Under the pieces are notes generated by a model. It ran no database searches. It was given only the letters and a program-made list of their open reading frames with translations, and had not been told where the DNA came from. DNA of 64,000 bases, taken from Armigeres subalbatus (lineage: Eukaryota; Arthropoda; Insecta; Diptera; Culicidae). The translations under genes were made by a program, and so were the position numbers. Shown here in pieces: positions 12,455 through 23,890 of the stretch. Position 1 is the stretch's first letter; each line of letters opens with the position of its first letter. The stretch lies in assembly GCF_024139115.2 (NCBI RefSeq), contig NC_085141.1, positions 379,829,278 to 379,893,277 of the forward strand, in the 5' to 3' direction.

Positions 12455-12710
12455 TTATTTTCAACTAGCAGACCCGACGAACTTCGTTTCGCCTAAAATT
12501 GATTTATTCTCTGATTAGATCTCGAGTTATGAAGAAATTGGTGTTTCATTTGTAGGAGGGGTTTCGAACCATCTTAAGAACCTTCTTCGGCCCCAAAAAC
12601 CACTCCATTCAAATTTTCACGCCGATCGGTTCAGTATTTTCCGAGTCTATAAGGTTCAGACAGACAGAAATTCATTTTTATGTATATAGAAGAAGAAGAA
12701 GAAGAAGATA
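12455..12710 (+). repeat. Dispersed insect repeat ending in (GAA)n
   Basis: The stretch starts near CTAGCAGACCCGACGAACTT. It contains TTTCACGCCGATCGGTTCAG and GTTCAGACAGACAGAAATTC, and ends in a GAA run at 12688-12707. I recognise this type of block (a motif around 'gacccgacgaacttcg' with a 'cagacagacagaaattca' tail) as a dispersed insect repeat. I cannot assign its class. A terminal microsatellite suggests a retroelement tail. Confidence 0.45.
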
Positions 12711-12864
12711 ATGCGTCTTCCCAATTAACTCCAACAAAACCTGACCCAGAACCATGCGAGAAAATTTTACTAGAGTGCCGCTGACGCCAACATTAGCCAC
12801 TCGTATGATTGCCGCTGAACTTTTTTTTCTTGTTTTGACTTTAGTTCTTTTTTTCGTCACATGT

Positions 12865-12943
12865 ACTGCCGTCATATTCATATTTGTCCCATGTTTGCTG
12901 TGATTCCCTATATACATGGGACAGTTATGCGTATAACGGCAGT
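12865..12943. mobile_element. 79-bp MITE, ACTGCCGT ends
   Basis: The left arm ACTGCCGTCATATTCATATT continues into GTCCCATG. The right arm, reversed, starts ACTGCCGTTATACGCATAAC and also continues into GTCCCATG. The arms are nearly the whole element, leaving a ~20-bp loop. The inverted repeat is clear; the target duplication is not. Confidence 0.65.
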
Positions 12944-15550
12944 GTATGTCTCGTGTAGAATCTTCTCAGTGCAATTCGCGAAAGTGTAAACTTAGTTCTA
13001 CAATGAGTTTTATATCGGAAATAAAACAAATATTCATAACTGTTTAACATTTAGCTGCATGAATATTTTAAAATACAATTCAAAGGAAAATAGTTATCGT
13101 TAAACAATGCCACCGCAGCACGTTTTGTCTCCATGATTGTTCCACTAACAGAACAATCAATATTGTTTGCAAATTTAGGATGGCATCAGATAGTTTAGTT
13201 TTAAACCATCGTATGATATTGATGCCAATCGTTATAGTTATGAGATTAAAGCTTATCTAGGGCATATTGCCCTTCTTTCCCATACATTTTTTCCTCGTTG
13301 CGAGTCCTGTCCTCATTTTCCCTAAAAAATAGTAGGATTTTACTTTACCTGGATACCTCAAAATATAACCCAAATTGCAATGTATTGTAACGGCTACGAT
13401 GCATAACTTGTCCCCCCTGAGTCTTCTGCATTTATCCAAATAAGCCCCTCCAATACACTGAAGTGCACTTGAAAGGCAGAAGGATTCACAAATTAGTCCC
13501 ACAGGGACCATCATAAACAACTAAACTAACTTACCGCAACCGAAACAGAGTCAGAAAAAAAACGACAATAAACTCTTCAAAAGGACCGAATCGGTCCACT
13601 TCCCCCTGCTTGATTCAAGCTCATATCTATGTGTGCCGACTTTCCTCGGGACGGGAATGCATGGATGTTCCATGGATTCCTGTGGGACTGATTTCATGCA
13701 CCGCCGTCGAAGTTGTCATCAGTTGATGCTGCCTTGCGCCAACCAACCGTCGATCGAAACTGCCACAATTTGTTCATCCGTTTGTTGGTACCCGTTTGCG
13801 AAATAACGCATGAACAGCCTAATGGATATTTATGAAGGCCCGCTCGCTTTCCCATCCATGTGCGGTCCTGTGCAATGCAATGTGCAGAAACACATATCCT
13901 TTGCCGGCCCGGCAGCCGGCAAAACTCATAAATGGTTTAGGATGGTGCGAATTTTATCCAAAGGGGACACGGCAAGGGCAGAAGCTGGTCATAAATTTTC
14001 AAACGCAAGAGTTGTGTCGTACATATATTGGGCGAGGAGGGATGTGCTCGAAAGAAGTGCAACTGTATTTTGGCTACGTACTCTAATTCGTTGATACCGT
14101 CGTCCGCCCGACCGACCGGTGTGTGTGGTGCTGGCGGCTTTTGATTCATTGCGGATTGCGATTTATAATATTGCGGTAATAAACGGCAGAAGAAGCACCC
14201 ATCAACGGTGACCCTCTCGTCGTGCTTGTCTACTGGTGGCGGCGATAATGCTGCTGCTCGATTTGTAATGAGCTATAAAGAACAACCGACCGACCGACCA
14301 GCAACCGAACTGAGGGATCATCTTTTGGAGGGTTGTGCTCGAGTTGTTCGTTTCGCTCATTGATGAGTGCGTTTTACGGCTTTTGAAAGGTTTTATCGTG
14401 TTTGGAACGTATGAATTTCGTTGTTGCTACGTGTAATCATTTGTAAGTGTTTGCCATATTTGGAAAACACGAAACAAATTGTTTAGCGCATGGAAACTGG
14501 TGGCATGGGATCTATACTGTAGCAGATATTAATCGATTTTTGTTAAAGATAAAAGAATCAGGAATTATGTAAAGCTAAATCTACATTTAATAAATTGAGG
14601 TTATGTGAGATAAAAGCTTTTTCTATTCAGAATGTTTCCATTCTTGGTTAAATCCCTCCATTTTCAATAGCTCACTTCACATTTTGCTTTGCTGTATTAT
14701 CAGAAATAATCAAAGATTGTAAATATATGTACGTCATTATTTACTCTTCTATGAACAGAAGTTTCGTGTTGTGCACATTAAATTTTATAAAACTAATATC
14801 TACAATTCTTCAATCATTGTCCTGCAAAGAGGAAAAAAGGTAATGCACGCTTAATTACTTCTACATCCGACCAAAACAATGCGCATTACAGAAGCACGAC
14901 CCAGCGCGTCAAGGAAAAAACTACTAAATGTAATTCCTCAAGCATACTAAAATATTAATGATGTAACTACACGTTTTAACGTACTTAAATTCGGATTAGA
15001 ACGCAACTCATTCTTTCTCCTTCTCTATTTCTTTGCAGGTATTTATTCTTACAAACGTTCGAACTGATGGTGTGTAGATCACTTTAGCATCTGTGAGTCA
15101 CTCCACATGTTTATATGAAGGAATTTAACTCGAGACTGACAATTCAAAAGTGACGCATATTCTATCGCCACATGTTGGAGCAGAAAAGTAAGCATGTCAA
15201 AACCATAGAGCATCGGCTCGGTTCAGCTTGTGCGAAGATAGTAGTGACGTCACATGTTTGCATTTTTTGCAAATTGAATGTTTACACACGTACTGAGCCT
15301 GCCTTGTTTTCTGTATGCCATGGATTCAAAAGGTAGGTCATCAATTAGAGTAGTAGTGGCTCACCGAGGATGCGTGTGCACTCCACGGAGATCTGACAAG
15401 AAGAGGCGAAGTCATGGCTTGCTACTCACCGATTGATACGCTAAAGGGTAAATATTTAAATACACGCAGGGAGCATCTTATTCACACCTCACATTGTCCT
15501 TCTATTTCTATATTTTATTAAAAAAAAAAGAAAAAAAATCAGAAATTTTC
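12944..15550. other. Largely unique non-coding DNA
   Basis: No supported gene. The part at 13600-14350 is more GC-rich and complex than its neighbours. It contains tokens such as a CCGACCGACCGACC run (14285-14300) and a GCCGGCCCGGCAGCCGGC block (13903-13920). It looks like unique, possibly regulatory, sequence. The open frames at 13810-14149 on both strands overlap each other and show no domain. Confidence 0.4.
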
Positions 15551-15627
15551 TGAACCGGGAGGGAAGTTGAACCCATCCATCTTCAGTATGGTCTTGCTTT
15601 TTAGCTGCGCATTTTACCGCACAGCTA
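15551..15627 (-). mobile_element. tRNA-like SINE head fragment
   Basis: On the minus strand the sequence reads TAGCTGTGCGGTAAAATGCG, then GGGTTCAACTTCCC, which resembles a degraded B box (consensus GGTTCGANTCC). It is followed by a CCCGGT block. This is the 5' tRNA-like part of the mosquito SINE whose 3' part is at 133-330. A poly-A/G-rich run lies immediately beyond it at 15520-15540. Only the head is present. Confidence 0.55.
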
Positions 15628-15904
15628 TATAAACAAGACCCCTTGGGTCATTTGAAAGAGACCAAGACCAAATCCGTACTAGACTGGTAAATTATACTTA
15701 ATAGATTTGAACTTCCGATTAACTTTGTGTATTCCAAGATACTCCCACTATACTGATTTGCTAGATAATGTATTTGACTTTCCGATCATTTTTTTACCAA
15801 GTGATAAATTTCCTTATCTCGTAGGATTTGTGGTCTCATGTACACTAATACAGCCAAGTGAATAAATTTCAAGCTGAATTTATTTTAACCACAATCGATT
15901 TTCA

Positions 15905-16590
15905 GCGGACCCACCTCCAGACACGCCTTGTGAATTTCCTTCCAAATTACAAACCACCACTTTGTAGTCATCCAAGGCATAAACTATTTCCCGGTGGTCT
16001 TCCTGATGTGCCTTGTAGCGATTTTCCAGCCGAAGGAGATTTTTTAAAAGTCCGTCGCGAGAAACATCTTTCACTCGCTACATCGCTCTCATCAGGCCTG
16101 GCGGAAATCCTCTGCTCGTTAGAATCCGTTACGATCCCTGCTTGTAGTCTTTCAAACCTCAAATCTTTTTCCGGTGGCCTTCCTTCCTTATGGTCTTTCA
16201 AATCACAAATTTTTCCCGCGGTTTTCCCGACACATTTTATGGTCTTCCATACCATTTTCCAGCAGTCATCCAGACACACCTTATGGTCTTTCAAACTACA
16301 AACCGTTTCAGAGCATTCGAGCAGGCACGCCTCATGGTATTCAAAACTACGAACCTATTTTTGGACAGTTATGAAAATGCAATGGGTCTTCAGGTGTACC
16401 TCGTTGTATTCTAAATCACAAACCATGTTCTGGCGCTCTCCCAGATGCGCCTTGGGGTCTTTTAAGCCACAAAACGCTTTCAGGCGGTCTTCCAGGCGCG
16501 CATTGTGGTCATCCAAACAACAAAACATTTTCTGGCGGTCCTTCAGACGCGCCTTTTGGTCTTCTAAACTACAAACAATTTTGTGTAGAA
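15905..16590. repeat. Degenerate ~54-bp minisatellite
   Basis: Blocks of the type TGGTCTTTCAAACTACAAAC plus TTCCGGCGGTCTTCCAGACG recur about every 54 bp, around ten times, with much divergence. Since 54 is divisible by 3, open frames on both strands show an 18-residue periodicity (plus strand 15858-16652; minus strand 15968-16294 and 16355-16639). The minus frame repeats a pattern like LEDxKARLxDRxK and looks coiled-coil-like. No domain or start context supports a gene, and the frames on the two strands are equally open. Confidence 0.7.
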
Positions 16591-16821
16591 CCAAATGGCT
16601 GGGGCAAAACAGAGTTACAGCAGCTAGATATGAATGCACATCTCATTATTAGTTATAAGAGGGCATCTTGTGATAAACGACACAACAACGCGAGCGTGAT
16701 TGAAAATCATTTTGAATTTACTTTTATGGGCGTTGAAATTCTCTATGAAAGGCAATTCTCAAGATACTTTTGTACTGTCGGCGTAACGTTCTGTCTCGCA
16801 ATAGAAATTACATTTCCAATT

Positions 16822-17010
16822 CACCCGATTCTGTTTTTACACGAATTTTTTACACGGCCATGTAAAAAAATCCCATACATTTTTTTTGAAAAGCTGCTCC
16901 ATTTTGCATGATACGTCGAGAAATCATGAAACTTTTATTACACGGAAAATTTTGAACTGAAAACTTTTTTTACACGGAACGCATCTCCCGTGTAAAAAAG
17001 GAATCGGGTG
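16822..17010. mobile_element. MITE, CACCCGATTC ends
   Basis: A 189-bp element. The left end is CACCCGATTCTGTTTTTACA and the right end, reversed, is CACCCGATTCCTTTTTTACA, 18 of 20 matching. The TACACGG motif recurs inside. The right flank begins TA, so the ends may be TACACCC with the left copy mutated. Confidence 0.7.
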
Positions 17011-17315
17011 TACCTTTATGTCGGGTGGCTTGTAAATTCATTACCACTTCTTCAGCTACTCTCTTTGAACATATTTGCATTTCTGGCATTCGTCGCGCAG
17101 AATTGTGATCATTGCGATCCATAGTAACACTAATCTTCTTACGGGTGTCTCACCTACGCATAGGTAAGAACTCTTGCACTTGCGGTCGTCACACCACACA
17201 GGATTGTGTTCATATGCACAAAATAACACTGGTCTACGTGCGGGAATAACATCTACACAAAGAAAGATATACTCGATTAAGGCATTCCATGCATTCATCC
17301 CATTATGCTTAAAAA

Positions 17316-18235
17316 ACCCAGATTAATCCAGCTAGCGGTGATGGTGTATATTTTGACCATAACTTCTGATCCTATAATCCGAACCGGCTAATTTTCATTA
17401 GGAAACAATGGAACAGGATTCTGCGTCAAATGAAACCTAATGTGAGCAAATTACGTTAAGGATAATTGCCAAAAAATGAATGAGGAATTTTTACGCGCTT
17501 TCGGTATAAAAAAAAAGTATTTTAGCAAAAACTTCTGAGCCCATAATACGACTTTCGATAGGAAACAATGGGACAGTATTCTACGTCAAATGCAACTTGT
17601 TGCAAGCAAATCGGTTGAGGAGAGACTTCTTCACGCGTTTTTGGCTTAAAAAATGTATTATTACCATAATTTTTGATCTCATACTTTGATCCGGCTAATT
17701 TTTAATAGGAAACAATGGGACAGAATTAGAATTCTTGTTGCAAGCAAATCGGTTAAGGATAAGTGCCAGAAAAAATGGCGAGACTACCTGCGCACATCCA
17801 CACATACAAATATACACACATACATACAAACATACATACATACACACATACACACACAGATATAACCTCAATTTCTCGAAGTGTTCGATTGGTATATAAT
17901 ACTATGGGTCTCCGGGCCTCCAAACGTTGGTTTAGGAGCAAACATATTGCCTGTGGGCTTCATGGTCGCGTGGTTAGCGACGTCAATCGTCTAGGCGCAT
18001 GTGCTTTGGAGTGTGGGTTCGATTCCCGTCCAAGTAAGGAGAAAACTTTTCGTAAAGCGAAAAGTTCTCCACTGGTCCACTGGGTGTTGTGTGAATGCCC
18101 TGTCCGTTGTCTCATGCTAGATGTTAAGTGTTCAGTCTGTGCGACCTTTGATCGAATACGGTTATCCTGTCTTTCTGTCTTTACTTATTGTATGGGAAAG
18201 GCAAGAACGATATACATCCTAGGCCCCTTCCCTTC
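17316..18235 (+). mobile_element. MITE family A (copy 1), split by a SINE
   Basis: The left end reads AACCCAGATTAATCCAGCTA followed by GCGGTGATGGTG. The interior has three diverged ~165-bp units (about 17357, 17525 and 17665) of the type expanded at 47.6-49.2 kb. Next come a CATA/CACA microsatellite (17795-17862) and the conserved right module with TATATAATACTATGGGTCTC. The right end (GGGAAAGGCAAGAACG, about 18195-18215) comes after the inserted SINE. Five copies of this family lie in the window. Confidence 0.75.
17957..18200 (+). mobile_element. tRNA-derived SINE (Feilai-like)
   Basis: RNA polymerase III promoter blocks are visible: an A-box-like TGGTTAGCGACG near 17970 and a perfect B box GGTTCGATTCC near 18016. 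Downstream is the conserved body with CACTGGGTGTTGTGTGAATG and CTCATGCTAGATGTTAAGTG. The same body lies inverted at 40651-40870. The unit is inserted between the two halves of the right end of a MITE. Calling it Feilai-like rests on its being a tRNA-related mosquito SINE; I cannot confirm the exact family. Confidence 0.75.
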
Positions 18236-18279
18236 CTATCAACTATTTTTGTTTCTTTGTAATCCTTAACCTCGACCGA

Positions 18280-18565
18280 GTGGTGAGTTTTTCGGCTCCC
18301 CAATACTAACGTATAAATTAAGAGACAAATTATTCAGTGAACGCTGAAACCGAATAACGTGCCCTCCGACCGAAATTTTCACACTCTGTGCGACTTTACA
18401 GTTACTCACCAACACAACTTCTGTTTTGTGGTGAGCCAATTGTAAACTGACACTAGCCCTCCAGTTTTCGCTTATATCGATCGTTTCAGCTGCCATATCG
18501 ACAAGACAACATCATCGGCAAATCCAACGATCACGACTCCTTTGGGCAGCTTAAGCGTTAGTATT
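18280..18565 (-). pseudogene. Non-LTR reverse transcriptase fragment
   Basis: Read on the minus strand, the stretch encodes a piece of a LINE reverse transcriptase with the catalytic motif LPKGVVIVGFADDVVLSI at about 18490-18555. Then comes a region typical of R1/LOA-type elements, containing LQLAHHKTEVVLVSN, KISVGGHVIRF and FQRSL. Only about 90 residues remain. At least one frame change lies just after the FADD motif (about 18480), and both ends are cut. The upstream end abuts the GT microsatellite of a MITE (18567), suggesting that the MITE insertion truncated it. The R1-like assignment is from motif memory. Confidence 0.75.
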
Positions 18566-18566
18566 C

Positions 18567-18938
18567 CATTGTGTGTATGTGTGTGTGTGTGTATGTGTGT
18601 ATGTGTACAAATTTTGTAGACACACTTTTTGGAACTTAGCATTACCCGGTTTACTCGCAACAAGTTGCATTCGACGGGGAATGCGGTCCCATCGTTTGCT
18701 ATTGAAAATTGGCCCGATCGGACATTGCATTTCGGAATTATAAAAAAATCCCAAATCCCAAAAAAATTTCTAGAATGGTGACAATGCATAGTAATTAATG
18801 CAAAACAAGTAAAATGATAGAAAATATGCGATCTATACCTAAAGTGCTTTTTTGACCTTTCTTATGTGATTTTTTCAGTACATTTTACGATGCAGGAGAA
18901 AGGCATCATCGCCGCTAGGTATATTGATCTGGGTTTTT
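18567..18938 (-). mobile_element. MITE family A (copy 2), 5' truncated
   Basis: In minus orientation: a TG microsatellite (18570-18605), then the unit with CGCAACAAGTTGCATTCGAC. The end reads GGCATCATCGCCGCTAGGTA followed by GATCTGGGTTTTT. The opposite terminal module is missing, so this copy is truncated where it meets the reverse transcriptase fragment. Confidence 0.7.
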
Positions 18939-19749
18939 GTAGATAATTTCGTCTGAAATCGTAAAAACTTTAGCGCTGATGGTGCAAGAACGATGCCTAC
19001 TAGAACAATATCGTGCATGCGACAATGGGTGGAACCGGTTTCACGGATTTTATGGAAACGGCCATATCTCAGGTTTTTGTTGTCCGATCTGTGACATCAA
19101 TGTATCAAACAACTCAGGAAGAACTCTAGTTTATGTAAAAAATTAAAAAAAAGAGTCAACATTTCACCAAAGCAAAAAACACAAGCGCTTAAAAAATATC
19201 ATTTTTGATATGCCCTAAAATAATCCGGTTTATCTCCTGTATCCAGCGGTTTGGATTTGAACCAGTTTTCAAAAACTTGATTAATTTTCCCATCGAATAC
19301 TGTAAGAACCAAAGAAATCGGTTGATTTTTCACAGAGCTATGGTCAGTTGAATTTTGATAAAATTTACCTGAACCGATCATTCTGTCCAACCTCTGTATG
19401 TACCTATACACTAAGAATTGTAGTTTTCAAGATATTAAAACAAACAATTTATCGCCAATTTTTTTCATGTTTTACCAAAATGTTGTGAATCAATGGGGTC
19501 GAAACTTTGTTATGGCTAAATTCATGTTATACCCAACCTCTAACCCAAGTCGGTATGCGGACAACCGAGGTCCAGGGTTTTGTCTAAAGAACGGCAAATG
19601 GGCACTCTATTATTCCTGCCAGTATACGGCAGAAATGGTAATTTGGCAGCATTTTAGAAAGAGCAATTTGGTCGGGGATGTCATCGAACGAGTTATATGC
19701 CCGAAAAAGTCGTTTCGCCGAACAATCGTAAATGTGAAAAGTGGGAAGA
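18939..19749. other. Spacer without supported gene
   Basis: No domain or splice context was seen. An open frame at 19398-19772 reads through low-complexity AT-rich DNA and into the neighbouring repeat, and is not credible. Confidence 0.4.
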
Positions 19750-20110
19750 GTTTAAAGTTGATTGAGAAATAAAGAATGACAAGTGAGAAGCAAGAAATAC
19801 GAAGGAACGTGTTCCATTCCTTGTTCATCACTTTCTGTTGCGAAATGTGTGATGCGCGAAATGAAAAGTGAGAATTCAGAAGCGGGAAATAAAAAGGGTG
19901 AAGTGTGAAGTGAGACAACCCACATCTTACCTCTCACATCTTATGAAAAATGAGAAATAAAATGACATTTTCTGCTAAATGGCTTATTCTGCTGAAAGAC
20001 CATTCCGATCAAACGTTATTTTCGGCTGAATCACCCATTTCGCTAAACGACCATTCCGGCCAAACGACATTTTTGGCCGTTTGACTCGAAGTGAAGTTTG
20101 GCCAAAGTGA
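19750..20110 (-). repeat. Composite repeat: GTGAGAAG run plus GGCCAAACGAC
   Basis: A purine-rich stretch with GTGAGAAG-type words (19770-19960) is followed by words of the type GACCATTCCGGCCAAACGAC and TTCGGCTGAAT (19975-20110). The same pairing occurs inverted at 36360-36930 and 38490-39760. The pairing suggests one dispersed composite element rather than chance. Confidence 0.55.
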
Positions 20111-20517
20111 AGTATGACCTGACCGGGAAGGATGTTTTTTATTTGCTCTGACCATTTCGTTTTGTCTATAAATTTTCTATAATTTCTGATACAAAGATAC
20201 GAAAAAGAGAAATTTGCACTCCTTAAAAATCTGTATAATAAAAATGAAAGAAAAGGATCTCACTCAGATTTGATTGTTCATTATTTAAACGTTTTCTTGC
20301 GAAAATGGTCGGTATTTGCTGAATAATTCATTTATCAATCCTTGGGTGGCGTTATCCGATATTCCAATTCAGCCTTGAAGATATTAAAGTGGCAGAGTGT
20401 TAAGTAATTTTTTTTTCTAAAAAGAAATCTCACTTTCTTCTTTCGAATTTGGACTTTTTTATATTCATATATCTATTATTAATTTCTTGGCAAACTTTCT
20501 GGATCATTCCCGTAAGT

Positions 20518-21881
20518 CAGCGGTTCTCAACCTGGGGTACATGTACCTCTGGAGGTACCTACGCTGGCTCCAGGAGGTACATCAGACAAGAATGTGTAAT
20601 GGCGGATGAATTCCAATTCCAATAAAAACATATCAATGAAGTTTTGGTAATTTCAAGAAACTCGGAAGCTATTTTTCAAGAGGCTCGAAAGCCTCCTTTC
20701 AAGAGGCTCGGAAGCCTCCTTTCAAGATGCTTGGAAGCCTCCTTTCAAGAGGCTCGGAAGCCTCCTTTCAAGAGGCTCGGAAGCCTCCTTTCAAGAGGCT
20801 CAAAATCCTCCTTTCAAGAGGCTCGGAATCCTTCTTTCAAGAGGCTCGGAAGCCTCCTTTCAAGAGGCTCGGAAGCCTCCTTTCAAGAGGCTCGGAAGCC
20901 TCCTTTCAAGAGGCTCGGAAGCCTCCTTTCAAGAGGCTCGGAAGCCTCCTTTCAAGAGGCTCGGAAGCCTACTTTCAAGAAGCTCAGAAGCCTCCTTTAA
21001 AGAAGCTCGGAAGCCTATTTTAAAGAGGCTCGGAAGCCTCCTCTCAAGAGGCTCGGAAGCCTCCTCTCAAGAGGCCTCGGAAGTCTCTTTCAAGAGGCCT
21101 CAAGGCTTCTTTCAAGAGGCTCAGGAAGCCTCCTTTCAAGAGGCTCAGAAGCCTCATTTTAAGAGGCTCAGAAGCCTCCTTTCAAGAGGTTCAGAAGCCT
21201 GCTTTCAAGAGGCTCGGAAGCCTCCTTTCAAGAGGCTCGGAAGCCTCCTTTCAAGAGGCTCGGAAGCCTCCTTTCAAGAGGCTCGGAAGCCTTCTTTCGA
21301 GACGCTCAGAAGCCTTCTTTCGAGACGCTCGAAAGCTTTCTTCCAAGAGGCTCACAAGCCTTCTTCCGAGAGGCTCAAAAGCGTCCTTTCGAGAGGCTCA
21401 AAAGCGTCCTTTCGAGAGGCTCGAAAACCTCCTTTTAAGATACTTTGGAGCCTCCTCACAAAAGGCCTCTTTTTAAAAGGCTCGGAAGCCTCCTTTCAAA
21501 AAGCTCGGAAGCCTCCTGTCGAGAGGCTTGAAAGCCTCCTTTCAAGAAGCTCGGAAGCCTCCTTCCGAGACGCTCGCCTCTTAAGCCTCTTGAAAGGAGG
21601 CTTCCCAGCCGGGAGCCTCGTTTAAAAAGGTTTCTGAGCCACCTTCCAATAGGCTTGGCAGCCTCCTTTCCTGAGGTTCGGGAGCCCTTTTTCAAGAGGT
21701 TTAGGAACCTCTCGCTCTCTATTCGGCTCAGACCATCAAATCGGCTCAAATACATCCCTTCAAAAGGCTTGGAAGTCTTTAAAAATTTTCAAGGTTGTGA
21801 GAAGCTTGATAAAATAGGGGTGCCTCAATGAATGTAAAAGTACGAAGGGGTACCTCTCAAGTAAAAGGTTGGGAACCGCTG
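20518..21881. mobile_element. Non-autonomous hAT element with minisatellite
   Basis: The ends are CAGCGGTTCTCAACCT (left) and, reversed, CAGCGGTTCCCAACCT (right). A perfect 8-bp target duplication CCGTAAGT flanks it (20510-20517 and 21882-21889). Just inside the left end are GGTACATGTACC and GGAGGTACC blocks. A matching GGTACC block lies near the right end. The interior is almost wholly a 23-bp tandem array, with no transposase. A related, older copy lies at 42278-44590. Confidence 0.92.
20668..21730. repeat. 23-bp tandem array of hairpin units
   Basis: The unit AAGAGGCTCGGAAGCCTCCT (plus TTC) repeats about 40 times, nearly perfectly at 20680-20990 and 21200-21290, decaying to the right. Each unit contains the inverted pair GAGGCT/AGCCTC around a 4-base loop. 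In frame it yields a 23-residue peptide periodicity, which explains the open frames at 20644-21023. I reject these as genes. Confidence 0.92.
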
Positions 21882-21889
21882 CCGTAAGT

Positions 21890-22603
21890 TATTCAAAGCA
21901 TTTCTTATTAAAACATCCATCAATTTCCGTTTTCTTCGTTTTTGTTTTTTTTTTTTCGCAATGAAGATGAATTACATAATTCCCGTTTTCTAAATCATTA
22001 TACCATGGAGTAACACTGTGAAGAAAATGACTTCATGATAGAAATTGTTGTGTTTACATATATTATACATTCTACCTTCTTTCACGTTTCCATTAAAAGC
22101 TCATCTGGGTTTCTTCTGAATCCAATGTTAATGATTTACCATCAATATTCTAGTTTTAACGACGTTTATCTACGACTGATCTAGTACAACAATTCTAGAG
22201 AAACTTAATTCAAAAATCCTTCGTTTTTAAGCTCAGTATACTTATTGTAGAGAAAGGGAAATGAATTAAAATCAATGCAGTGAAAAATAACTTCAGCATT
22301 CATGTCTTGAGGCGGTACATTAAAGGAACAACAACTCTTTTGTCACTAGCCACTGTGTAGCCACATAGCAATTCATCGTCACATTTGCCGTAGGTAAACA
22401 AATACTCACTGGATTCACTTTTTCGCAGAAAATTTGTGAAAATTACAAACCGTCTTTACGCATCAAGAATCAAACACTGAGCGACTTTCATTTGTTTTCT
22501 ATGTCACGCTACAAAAAATCTTCATAGTATGCTGGCATTTCACATGCCTACTATGATTGGATTTCAATTTCGCTGTCATGGTTCATTAGGCCGATACAAA
22601 TAT
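21890..22603. other. AT-rich spacer, nothing recognised
   Basis: Unique-looking AT-rich DNA between the hAT element and the piggyBac-type MITE. No coding signal was seen. Confidence 0.4.
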
Positions 22604-22607
22604 TTAA

Positions 22608-23317
22608 CCCTTAAATGCGCAATGTTGTTTTCAAACAACAAACCGAAAATACGTTCAATGTTAATTATTTTTATGGTTGGTCACGTTAAAAATATTTTTT
22701 ACAATTCCTGATCATAATACCTGGTTTACAGTTGTCATTTGAGTGATAAAACGGCCTACTTTTCCATACAAACAGAATGGGTGCTTTAATGACCATTATG
22801 CAACTCAAATGGGTTGCATAATATTCATTATAGCACTCATTTGGGTGCTATAATGAAAAACCTACATTGGGACAGTAGTTACATGACTACATTTAGCTGA
22901 ATTAGTTTGGGTGAGTGTTTAAATAGTGTACTCTAAGCGTCTTGTAATAAATGAAATGGTTTGTTGGACATAACATCACAATTTTACAAAGGCAATTGCA
23001 TCCATCGCTTATTAGCTTTTCAAGCAATGCAATTTGGCACGATAAGATGGAATCTTATTGTTCTCTGACGCAACATAATTTATTGGCATGAATGATCATG
23101 TGGAGTGAATTCGATTGTACAATTTTGGTATAGATTTATCATATTAAAGCCCATTTTTCAAAAATTGCGTGTGCAACTCGTTGCAAAACTCGATTTTTTT
23201 TCAGCACTCGTAGTATTTATCCGTACAACTCGTGCTGAAAAAATCATCTTTTTGCAACTAGTTGCACAAACTACTATTTGACGATTTCTAAAAAAAATCG
23301 CCTTGCGCCTTTAAGGG
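22608..23317. mobile_element. piggyBac-type MITE (TTAA site)
   Basis: The ends are CCCTTAAATGCGCAA (left) and, reversed, CCCTTAAAGGCGCAA (right), 14 of 15. TTAA flanks both sides (22604-22607 and 23318-23321). CCC ends plus TTAA are the piggyBac signature. The 710-bp interior shares more than 500 bp with the two tandem units at 50262-51489, including the block CCTGATCATAATACCTGG and a terminal palindrome. No transposase is encoded. Confidence 0.85.
23165..23280. repeat. Imperfect palindrome with GCAACT(C/A)GTTGC
   Basis: The left arm contains GCAACTCGTTGCAAAACTCG then TTTTTTTCAGCAC. The right arm contains GTGCTGAAAAAATCATC then GCAACTAGTTGC. The arms can pair over most of their length. Two fuller copies, with a central block missing here, lie at about 50745-50868 and 51358-51474. 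Confidence 0.75.
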
Positions 23318-23559
23318 TTAAAATCTATTTTGTCTCCCCTCTCGGACTTTTTTTGCTTAAAAATAACATTTTGAGGGGGCAACAAAATAAAATTCGGATA
23401 ATTTTGAGGATTTTCAAAACATTCTTTAACAAATCCGAGGAGTTTTTTGATTTTTTTCCTTTTAATATTTATTTTCATTATCCCCCCTTTGACCTTTCGG
23501 AGACCAGTAGGACAAAAAGTTAATTAAATATTTGTAACGGTCTTATTGCCCATTGAAAA

Positions 23560-23890
23560 TATTTTATTGCATTTCATTAATTTTAAAATGAAATAAGACA
23601 TAAGTTCTCCTTTATCGAACCAAAAAAAATCGAATGCTTGTTTCAAGCTCACTCCATTCGCCACAGAATTCTTCCTAATTTTCACGGGGGAACATCTTTT
23701 CAATTTTCAAGGAAGAATTATTCAAATTTCTATATCAAACATTCTCCGAATTTCTTAGAAAATTATTTTAAAATTTCGGTTTGATTTTTTCCAGAATTCC
23801 GAGAGAATCACTCAGTAATAAATTCCGAAATTCCACGAGGATTTTTTTTCGAATTTTCAATGGAAATCAGCAGTGATTCAGTTTCATTCT
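23560..23890. repeat. Degenerate AATTTTC/GAATTCC-rich repeat
   Basis: Words such as GAATTTTCAAGGAAG, AATTCCGAGAGAATC and GAAATTCCACGAGG recur irregularly. It looks like a decayed short tandem repeat, and no unit length can be fixed by eye. Confidence 0.3.

Noticed and set aside
12308..12496. Small host gene
   Set aside because: Its 3' half falls in a dispersed insect repeat and no domain is visible.
17957..18040. True tRNA gene
   Set aside because: A-box-like and B-box sequences are present, but no cloverleaf or acceptor stem could be formed and a SINE body follows; the copy at 40651-40870 confirms a SINE.
20644..21023. 118-residue repeat protein
   Set aside because: It is the 23-bp minisatellite inside a hAT element read in overlapping frames.
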